Assembly (NCBI GenBank): GCA_029287435.1
Contig: JARFRD010000033.1
Coordinates: 1-48,630, forward strand
DNA length: 48,630 bases
Direction of reading: 5' to 3'
From: Gammaproteobacteria bacterium
Lineage (GTDB): Bacteria > Pseudomonadota > Gammaproteobacteria > SZUA-229
How positions within the stretch are numbered: position 1 is the stretch's first letter; every line of letters starts with the position of its first letter. Under the pieces are notes generated by a model. It made no database searches, was not told the origin of the DNA, and saw only the letters and a program-made list of their open reading frames with translations. The position numbers were made by a program, and so were the translations under genes. Shown one piece after another: positions 42,675 to 48,630 of this stretch.

Positions 42675-43121
42675 ATGAACGAAAATACTGACAACAGGCT
42701 TCAGTACGCCGGGCTTGTGAGAAGGCTGATGGCCATCATGTACGATTTGTTTTTATTGCTTGCGATGCTGTTTATCGCGACCGCCATCGCCATGATTTTT
42801 AACCAGGGCAATGCCATCGAACCGGGACAGGCGATATACCCTTTCTATATTGTTTACCTGCTGGTACTCAGTTTTGTCTTTTACGGCTGGTTCTGGACTC
42901 ATGGTGGCCAGACTCTGGGTATGAAAACCTGGAAGATGCGCCTGCAGCAGGATGATGGCAAGCCTCTGAGCTGGAATCTCGCGCTGATCCGCTTCGCAAT
43001 CGCACTGGTTTCAGTGTCAGTCCTCGGTCTTGGTTTTATCTGGTCGTTATTTGAATCGAAACGACGCTGCTGGCATGACCTGGCGTCACACTCGGTTCTG
43101 CTTGACCTCAGAAACAGATAA
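42675..43121 (+). CDS. RDD-family inner-membrane protein
   Basis: This is a 148-residue membrane protein of the RDD family, with three or four hydrophobic helices. The opening 'QYAGLVRRLMAIMYDLFLL' corresponds to the conserved Arg and Asp positions that name the family. 'WTHGGQTLGMKTWKMRL' and the terminal 'RRCWHDLASHSVLL' are typical too. Function is not established for most members; some are linked to ion transport. The ATG at 42675 is selected because it lies close to the domain start; a GTG at 42597 is in frame but would add a non-conserved leader overlapping the opposite gene's upstream region. It converges on lptG with 10 bp between stops, a neighbourhood also seen in pseudomonads. Confidence 0.85.
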   Translation: MNENTDNRLQYAGLVRRLMAIMYDLFLLLAMLFIATAIAMIFNQGNAIEPGQAIYPFYIVYLLVLSFVFYGWFWTHGGQTLGMKTWKMRLQQDDGKPLSWNLALIRFAIALVSVSVLGLGFIWSLFESKRRCWHDLASHSVLLDLRNR

Positions 43122-43131
43122 GACCAGACGA

Positions 43132-44196
43132 TTAACGCACGCGCCTGATCAGAACCAGGGCGATTGATATCACCAATACAGAGGGTATGCCGGCACTCAG
43201 TACCGGTGGAATCCCGTAGAGAACACCCATGTGGTTAATGATGCGGTTAGCGATATAAAAGCTGACGCCTATAACCACACCCAGTACGATTCGCTGACCT
43301 GAACTGCCACCACGATTCTGGGATGTAAGCACCAACGGTATTGCGATCAGCAACATACCAATAGCAGTTAGAGGTGTGAATACCTTCACCCAGAAAGCCA
43401 GCCAGAACTCATCAGAATCCAGATCGTTCTCATCCAGGTAACGGCTGTACTGCACCAGTTCAACCGCAGACAGGTCAATCGGCTCCAGATTCAACACATT
43501 AAACAGGTCAGTGCTGATCATGGCTGGCCATATTTCCAGTTCACTGGAAGTCGCTTTGGCACTCTCTTGCTTGAACTCCGTATTACTGACATCCTGCAGA
43601 TGCCATGCGTCATTTTCATAATGTGCCTGGTCCGCATGAGTGACTTTTGCCAGTCTACGCTGATCATCCAGTTCATAGACAATGACGTTTGCCAGTTGCA
43701 CATTCGGCAGCACCTGGCCAACGAAAACAAAGTTTTCACCGTATTTCGACCAGAGTCCCTGCCTGTCGCCAGACAGCACCCTGCCCTCGATTGCTTCAGC
43801 GCGTAATGTTTTGGCCGCACTGACTGATATCGGCGCCAGGTATTCACCCATCAGAGCGACGAGTACAACGAGTACGACACCCGCCTGCAAGGCTGAGCGC
43901 ATTATACGCATCACAGATACCCCTGCTGCACGCATCACAACCAGCTCAGAACTCGATGCCAGCGCGCCCAGTGATAACAACCCGCCCAGTAGTATCGCTG
44001 ATGGAAACAGCTGGTAGAGCATTTGCGGCAGTGTCAGTAATACAAAGATTATCGCCTGCAAGGCACCATAGTTATTTGTTCCTACCGCCTGTAGTTCAGA
44101 TACAAAGCTGATAAAAACAAATATTGCGCCGAAAACGAACAGGGACATGAGTGTCCCCATCAAAATTGCAACGGCGATGTAGCGATCAAGAATCAA
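43132..44196 (-). CDS. lptG: LPS export permease LptG
   Basis: LptG pairs with LptF and the ATPase LptB to extract lipopolysaccharide from the inner membrane and push it along the LptC-A-D bridge. The 354-residue protein has N-terminal helices ('RYIAVAILMGTLMSLFVFGA'). A periplasmic beta-jellyroll spans about 130-260, followed by three C-terminal helices. The segment 'SSSELVVMRAAGVSVMRI' is the conserved cytoplasmic coupling helix of the YjgP/YjgQ family. Its start overlaps the lptF stop by 4 bp (ATGA), showing translational coupling. Gene order lptF-lptG identifies this one as LptG. Confidence 0.96.
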   Translation of the reverse strand: MILDRYIAVAILMGTLMSLFVFGAIFVFISFVSELQAVGTNNYGALQAIIFVLLTLPQMLYQLFPSAILLGGLLSLGALASSSELVVMRAAGVSVMRIMRSALQAGVVLVVLVALMGEYLAPISVSAAKTLRAEAIEGRVLSGDRQGLWSKYGENFVFVGQVLPNVQLANVIVYELDDQRRLAKVTHADQAHYENDAWHLQDVSNTEFKQESAKATSSELEIWPAMISTDLFNVLNLEPIDLSAVELVQYSRYLDENDLDSDEFWLAFWVKVFTPLTAIGMLLIAIPLVLTSQNRGGSSGQRIVLGVVIGVSFYIANRIINHMGVLYGIPPVLSAGIPSVLVISIALVLIRRVR

Positions 44197-45311
44197 GCCG
44201 CAGCCTCTTTAGTGTTTTTCGATTTTGATTTATGTCGGGCGATGGTCATCCCGGCACGCTTATACAGGATTACCGTGGCGATGACTGCAATGATATGCAC
44301 CCAGTGCGTACCTATCCACCAGGGCACCGCCCCCTTGGCAATCCAGGCCTTGCCCATGCCCAGCATGTTCGAATAAACAAGGTATAAAACAATGGCCAGC
44401 GCCATTTTGGAATAACGCCCGCCGCGGGGTGTCGTCTGGCTCATCGGCAATGCCATGAACACGATAATCAACGTCGCAACTGGAATGGAGATACGCCAGT
44501 CGAGTTCAGCCTTGTGTTCCGGTTTGTCTGAGTGCCAGAGCTCGCTGGTGGTTAGCGCCTTGACACGCAGTGGATAGGTACGATCCTCGGGCTCAGGTAT
44601 CAATAATCCATATTCGGAATACTTGATTACCTGGTAATTTGCCGTGCCGGGCTCACCGACATAGTGATGACCATTCTCCAGTAACATGTAATTCCTGTCT
44701 GGGCCTTTAGAAACGTTACGCGCAGTCTGCGCCACATCAACATGTACCTGCCCATCCCTGATAAAGCGCTGAAATACATTTTCCATTACCGTGCCTTCCT
44801 TGTTGGTCGATTCCATAAACACAACTGCCTCGCCCGACAAGGCCTTGTTAAACCGCCCCGGTGAAAGTGTACTTACCACGCTGACATTACGTATCTCCGC
44901 ATTAATATCTGCCCTTTGCTTGGCAACCCAGGGTCGCATGTAAAGCATCATCACCAGTACGATAAGACTGACAGGAATTGCTATCATAAACAGGGGCCGC
45001 AGCCATTGCCTGGGGCCAACACCACCCGCCATCATTGCCGTCATTTCGCTATCCATGTAGAGGCGACTGAATGCGAGTAACACGCCAAGAAACAGGCTGA
45101 TCGGAATCAACAGCACAATAAACTTCATCTGGCTGTTGATGAACAGAGGTATAACCGTGTTTGTGGTGAGCTCGCCCTGCAAAAACCATTTAAGGAAATG
45201 CACCATCTCGATACTGGTAACCACGATCATCAGTACCAGCATAACTGCGGCCCAGGTAACCAGGATCTCCTTGAGAATGTAACGGTCAACAATGTTGAGG
45301 CGAAGGTTCAT
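44193..45311 (-). CDS. lptF: LPS export permease LptF
   Basis: LptF is the partner permease of LptG. The 372-residue protein starts 'IVDRYILKEILVTWAAVMLV', and the coupling region is 'YMDSEMTAMMAGGVGPRQWL'. A periplasmic jellyroll occupies about 130-260, followed by three membrane helices containing 'IPVATLIIVFMALPMSQTTP'. It is the first gene of the pair, divergent from pepA across 158 bp. That region holds no further gene and no strongly matching promoter that I can single out. The lptF/pepA head-to-head arrangement is typical of gammaproteobacteria. Confidence 0.95.
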   Translation of the reverse strand: MNLRLNIVDRYILKEILVTWAAVMLVLMIVVTSIEMVHFLKWFLQGELTTNTVIPLFINSQMKFIVLLIPISLFLGVLLAFSRLYMDSEMTAMMAGGVGPRQWLRPLFMIAIPVSLIVLVMMLYMRPWVAKQRADINAEIRNVSVVSTLSPGRFNKALSGEAVVFMESTNKEGTVMENVFQRFIRDGQVHVDVAQTARNVSKGPDRNYMLLENGHHYVGEPGTANYQVIKYSEYGLLIPEPEDRTYPLRVKALTTSELWHSDKPEHKAELDWRISIPVATLIIVFMALPMSQTTPRGGRYSKMALAIVLYLVYSNMLGMGKAWIAKGAVPWWIGTHWVHIIAVIATVILYKRAGMTIARHKSKSKNTKEAAA

Positions 45312-45469
45312 AGGGCGGAATTATCACACTGAAAAAGCTCTCATGGCCAGTTATATCAAAAAAATAAAGGCATTGTGTTACATGCCGGAAATCCGTCATG
45401 AAAAAAACATCTGAATTGCATAGAATGCCCGGTATTCATTTTTGATGCTATCTATTATCCGGAGTTCGC

Positions 45470-46966
45470 ATGGAATATACCGTAAAAAGTGGCAGCCCAG
45501 AGAAGCAGCGAATTGGCTGTGTCGTGGCTGGTGTATATCTCTCGAGAAAACTCTCACCTTCAGCGAAAATTCTCGACAAGGCTAGCGGCGGCCTGATCTC
45601 CAACCTTGTCAGGCGCGGTGAGCTCGAAGGCGACCTCGGTGGCACATTATTGTTACACAATGTCGAGAACACCTTGTGTGATCGCGTACTGCTGATTGGT
45701 TGTGGCAAGGAAAAGGACATAAACACCAAAAACTTCCGCGAGATCAACAAAGTTCTGGCCTCTACCCTGAACGCCAGTGGCGCTACTGAAGTCACGTCTT
45801 ACCTGACAGAGCTGCCGGTTAAAGGCAAGGACCTGAGCTGGAAAATCCAGCAGTCAATCGAAGCCATCGATGAAAAGCTGTACAAGTTCAATCAGCTTAA
45901 GTCTGACCAGAAGCCACCTCGCAGGCCACTGCGTAAAATCGTGTTCAGCGTTTCCGGCCGCGGACAACTGGCTGATGGCGAGGAAGCTGTACGCAAGGGC
46001 ATGGCTATTTCTACCGGCATACTGCTGGCAAAAGACCTTGCAAACCTGCCCGGCAATATCTGCACGCCGACTTACCTGGCCAGGCAGGCGCAGAACATGC
46101 AGAAGCAGTACCCGAAAACGAAAGTCAGCGTCAAGGGTGAGAAGGAAATTGAAGCACTCGGTATGGGCGCCTTCATGTCTGTATCCAAAGGCAGCCGACA
46201 GGAAGGCAAGCTCATCACGATTGAATACAAAGGTGGTGAAAAATCACAGAAACCAATCGTACTGGTTGGCAAGGGTGTGACCTTTGATTCCGGCGGCATC
46301 AGCCTCAAACCCGGCGCCAGCATGGACGACATGAAATATGACATGTGCGGTGCTTCCAGCGTACTGGGCGCATTGTCCGCCTGTGCCGAGATGCAGCTTC
46401 CACTCAATATTGTCGGTATTGTACCCGCGGTTGAAAACATGCCAGATGGCATAGCCAGCAAACCCGGCGACATCGTCACCAGCATGTCAGGCACTACGAT
46501 TGAAATTCTGAATACTGATGCCGAGGGCCGCCTGATATTATGTGACGCCCTGAGCTATGCCGAAAAATTCAAGCCTGATGTCGTCATTGATATTGCAACC
46601 CTGACTGGCGCCTGTATCGTTGCACTCGGTGCTCACCCTGCCGGCGTCATGGGCAACCACAATCCCCTGGTACAGGACCTCATAAAAGCAGGCAAAACCA
46701 GCGGAGACCGTTGCTGGGAATTACCGCTGTGGGATGACTACCAGGAACAACTGGACAGCAATTTTGCCGATGTTGCCAACATCGGCGGTAAAGGTGCAGG
46801 CACCATCACTGCTGGCTGCTTCCTTTCGCGCTTTACCAAAAAGTACCACTGGGCACACCTGGATATTGCCGGCGTCGCCTGGAAGAGTGGACATAACAAG
46901 GGCGCAACAGGGCGACCGGTCAGCCTGCTGGTACAGTACATAGTTGATCAGCTTCCCAAATCCTAG
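45470..46966 (+). CDS. pepA: Leucyl aminopeptidase
   Basis: PepA is a hexameric cytosolic M17 aminopeptidase with two metal ions. In E. coli it also binds DNA as a transcription factor and Xer accessory protein. The 498-residue protein has an N-terminal macro-like domain (to about 165) and a catalytic domain. The signature NTDAEGRL lies in 'TIEILNTDAEGRLILCDALS', and metal and substrate contacts occur in 'LVGKGVTFDSGGISLKPGAS'. CCGGAG lies 5 nt before the ATG at 45470. It is followed after 14 bp by holC, then an acidic gene and valS, the usual enterobacterial order with one insertion. Confidence 0.97.
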   Translation: MEYTVKSGSPEKQRIGCVVAGVYLSRKLSPSAKILDKASGGLISNLVRRGELEGDLGGTLLLHNVENTLCDRVLLIGCGKEKDINTKNFREINKVLASTLNASGATEVTSYLTELPVKGKDLSWKIQQSIEAIDEKLYKFNQLKSDQKPPRRPLRKIVFSVSGRGQLADGEEAVRKGMAISTGILLAKDLANLPGNICTPTYLARQAQNMQKQYPKTKVSVKGEKEIEALGMGAFMSVSKGSRQEGKLITIEYKGGEKSQKPIVLVGKGVTFDSGGISLKPGASMDDMKYDMCGASSVLGALSACAEMQLPLNIVGIVPAVENMPDGIASKPGDIVTSMSGTTIEILNTDAEGRLILCDALSYAEKFKPDVVIDIATLTGACIVALGAHPAGVMGNHNPLVQDLIKAGKTSGDRCWELPLWDDYQEQLDSNFADVANIGGKGAGTITAGCFLSRFTKKYHWAHLDIAGVAWKSGHNKGATGRPVSLLVQYIVDQLPKS

Positions 46967-46980
46967 GAGCACATGAGTCA

Positions 46981-47424
46981 GTGAGTTCAGCTGAAAAATC
47001 GCGCGTCGACTTTTACAAGCTAAGCAGCCACAATGAGCATGCGGTTAAACGCTTCTGCTGCCAGCTGGCAGACAAGGTGGTGAAGCTGGGTCACCCGGTT
47101 TTTGTTCTGACCAGTAATGCTTCGGAGTCCCAACTGCTTGATGACATGATGTGGACATTCAGTGACAGCAGTTTCCTGCCGCATGAAATTCAGGGAGATG
47201 CTGCACCAAAGGATACACCTGTCATCATTGGGCACCAGTTACCTGATGGCAGACAACACCTGCTTATCAACCTGACAGATAGCATACCTGAGCATACCGA
47301 CCGCTTCGAACGCATTGCCGAGATCATCAATGATGATCCTGTAACCGTAGCCAGCGGGCGTGCACGTTATGCAAACTATAATAAGCAGGACTATCCCTTG
47401 CATTACCACGACATAAAAGTCTAA
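46981..47424 (+). CDS. holC: DNA polymerase III chi subunit
   Basis: HolC (chi) connects the polymerase III clamp loader to single-strand-binding protein. The 147-residue protein carries the HolC features 'AVKRFCCQLADKVVKLGHPV', 'LLDDMMWTFSDSSFLPHEIQ' and 'TPVIIGHQ', ending close to 'NYNKQDYPLHYHDIKV'. The start is a GTG at 46981; AGGAG, which overlaps the pepA stop codon, lies 11 nt upstream. The nearby ATG at 46973 runs into a stop after three codons. It lies between pepA and valS, as in E. coli and relatives. Confidence 0.94.
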   Translation: MSSAEKSRVDFYKLSSHNEHAVKRFCCQLADKVVKLGHPVFVLTSNASESQLLDDMMWTFSDSSFLPHEIQGDAAPKDTPVIIGHQLPDGRQHLLINLTDSIPEHTDRFERIAEIINDDPVTVASGRARYANYNKQDYPLHYHDIKV

Positions 47425-47428
47425 CGTC

Positions 47429-47914
47429 ATGGCAGATTACGATCCCAGCTCAATTCCCATACTCGATGACATCATTGCCAAAGGCGATACTGAGAAAGCC
47501 GCGAACCGCCATGAGAATGACCTGCTGGAATCACTCGAGCCGGAACAGGAACAGGATCAGGCACTGGATGTAGCGACTCAAAATGCAGAAGCAGTTCCAG
47601 AGCCAGAGCCAGAGATAAAGCCAGAGATGGAGACAGGGCTGAGCTCGCAGGATGTGCATACCGAGAAAGAGAACCTGTACGCACCAGAATCCGCCCCCGT
47701 ATCGGATGAAAGCCAGTTCAATACCAACGCGGACCACCCTTCTGACGAAATAACTGAAGAACCACCCATTGCCATCGAAAAGCTGACTGAAGATATCCTG
47801 GCCAGCATCATGCCGGATATGGAACGCCTGCTCAGGGACCGAATCCGCTTGGCACTGGAACAGCAACTGCAAAACGACGACAGCCAGGCCACAGATACAA
47901 CCCCTGGCTCATAG
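47429..47914 (+). CDS. Acidic conserved-type protein between holC and valS
   Basis: This 161-residue, strongly acidic protein has no recognised catalytic domain. The N-terminus MADYDPSSIPILDDIIAKGD looks like a short conserved docking segment. The middle (about 30-110) is disordered and Glu/Pro-rich. The C-terminus (about 112-150, with 'IEKLTEDILASIMPDMERLL' followed by 'RDRIRLALEQQLQ') is a predicted amphipathic helix. It starts 4 nt after the holC stop, so it belongs to the pepA-holC run. Proteins with this layout are frequently found between holC and valS in gammaproteobacteria, but I know no function. It is certainly expressed as part of the run if that is transcribed. Confidence 0.72.
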   Translation: MADYDPSSIPILDDIIAKGDTEKAANRHENDLLESLEPEQEQDQALDVATQNAEAVPEPEPEIKPEMETGLSSQDVHTEKENLYAPESAPVSDESQFNTNADHPSDEITEEPPIAIEKLTEDILASIMPDMERLLRDRIRLALEQQLQNDDSQATDTTPGS

Positions 47915-47934
47915 GCTGCGTGCCCTGCATGCGG

Positions 47935-47940
47935 TATAAT
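47935..47940 (+). promoter_or_regulatory. Candidate -10 box upstream of valS
   Basis: A perfect TATAAT lies 25 bp before the valS start, just after the stop of the preceding gene. No clear -35 hexamer is seen at 16-18 bp, so it may be a minor internal promoter giving valS a very short leader. Confidence 0.35.
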
Positions 47941-47965
47941 CGCGCGCTTTTAACCGTTGAATTTC

Positions 47966-48630
47966 ATGTCCATGGACAAGACCTACAATCCCCAGGCGAT
48001 CGAGCAGAAGTGGTATCAGACCTGGGAACAGAATGGCTACTTCGATCCGGATGCTCCTGCACCCGCTGCTGAAGGTAAAAAAAGTCGCGAATCCTATTGC
48101 ATCATGATCCCGCCGCCCAATGTGACCGGGCGTCTGCACATGGGCCATGCCTTCCAGGATACCATCATGGATGCCCTGATCCGTTACCACCGCATGTCTG
48201 GCGACAAAACGCTGTGGCAGGTTGGTACCGATCATGCCGGTATCGCAACCCAGATGGTCGTCGAACGCCTGATCAACGCTGAAGGCAAAACACGCCACGA
48301 TTTCGGTCGCGAGAAATTCACCGAAAGAGTCTGGGACTGGAAGGAACATTCCGGCGGTACGATTACCAGCCAGTTAAGGCGCATGGGCGCATCACTCGAC
48401 TGGTCGCGTGAACGCTTTACCATGGACGAAGGACTGTCCGAAGCCGTCAAGGAAGTATTCGTTCGCCTTTATGATGAAGGCCTGATTTACCGCGGCAAGC
48501 GCCTGGTGAACTGGGACCCGGTGTTACATACCGCGGTCTCCGACCTGGAAGTACTGTCCGAAGAAGAAAACGGGCACATGTGGCACATGCGCTACCCGCG
48601 CAGCAACGGTGCCGGCCATGTCGTGGTGGC
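47966..48630 (+). CDS. valS: Valyl-tRNA synthetase, N-terminal part (cut by window edge)
   Basis: ValS charges tRNA-Val with valine. About 221 codons are in the window and the gene continues beyond the right edge. The class I signature HIGH appears as HMGH in '[20 protein letters not shown]'. '[19 protein letters not shown]' and '[19 protein letters not shown]' are strongly conserved in ValS. The editing domain and the KMSKS loop lie beyond the end. ATG 47966 (MSMDKTYNP) is used; the ATG at 47972 would also serve. The preceding genes holC and the acidic protein are typical neighbours. Confidence 0.97.
   Translation, partial: MSMDKTYNPQAIEQKWYQTWEQNGYFDPDAPAPAAEGKKSRESYCIMIPPPNVTGRLHMGHAFQDTIMDALIRYHRMSGDKTLWQVGTDHAGIATQMVVERLINAEGKTRHDFGREKFTERVWDWKEHSGGTITSQLRRMGASLDWSRERFTMDEGLSEAVKEVFVRLYDEGLIYRGKRLVNWDPVLHTAVSDLEVLSEEENGHMWHMRYPRSNGAGHVVV

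Noticed and set aside
45312-45469. Specific promoters for divergent lptF and pepA
   Set aside because: Several AT-rich hexamers resemble -10 boxes (for example TAGAAT near 45420), but none has a matching -35 at proper spacing, so no site was called.

Overview
The window is a chromosomal segment of a gammaproteobacterium. Indicators are the blocks pepA-holC-valS, lptF-lptG, prmB-aroC and xerD-dsbC, the parC/parE pair, a FimX-type protein, and EF-P with both EpmA and EpmB (the beta-lysyl-lysine pathway). Nearly every base is coding. I see no rRNA, tRNA, CRISPR array, insertion sequence or prophage. A Gly/Tyr-rich secreted protein resembling sulfur globule proteins, next to a DUF302 protein, hints at a sulfur-oxidising lineage, but no sox, dsr or sqr gene is present to confirm this.

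Layout. 0-4.2 kb (minus strand): the start of asd, then leuB, a DUF2846 lipoprotein, leuD and leuC, with a divergent LysR gene that probably controls them. 5.1-8.5 kb (minus): prmB-aroC-MFS permease. 8.5-9.9 kb (plus): a periplasmic copper chaperone and psd. 9.9-22.5 kb (minus): eleven closely spaced co-directional genes. In transcription order they are a membrane fusion protein, an RND pump with a long lysine-rich tail, two Pro-rich exported proteins, a sulfur-globule-like protein, a DUF4412-like protein, a ParA-type ATPase, a TPR membrane protein, a DUF302 protein, a coiled-coil membrane protein with a basic tail and a dynamin-like GTPase. 22.6-25.3 kb: epmA, efp and divergent epmB. 25.4-29.4 kb: a PilZ-like protein and a catalytically degenerate FimX homologue (c-di-GMP and type IV pili). 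29.4-34.6 kb (minus): htpX, parC, parE. 34.7-40.1 kb: an AddA-type helicase-nuclease without AddB, then dsbC and xerD. 40.2-41.0 kb: a histone H1/AlgP-like protein gene with a coherent -1-frame extension. 41.3-48.6 kb: a TraF-like outer membrane protein, an RDD protein, lptG, lptF, pepA, holC, an acidic protein and the start of valS.

Two regions deserve most attention. The first is the 9.9-22.5 kb cluster. It combines an envelope pump, exported low-complexity proteins, a ParA ATPase, a dynamin-like GTPase and two membrane proteins with histone-like basic tails. A system that positions or builds an envelope or intracellular structure, possibly sulfur globules, is a plausible reading but is inference. 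The second is the histone-like gene at 40.5-40.9 kb. A canonical A AAA AAG heptamer and a downstream stem-loop sit next to a start-less -1 frame that stays open for 97 codons and ends just before a strong terminator. This suggests programmed frameshifting, or alternatively a disrupted gene. A family of CCRCRGAGRC-type inverted repeats occurs at the 3' ends of leuB and parC, with a half copy between parC and parE.
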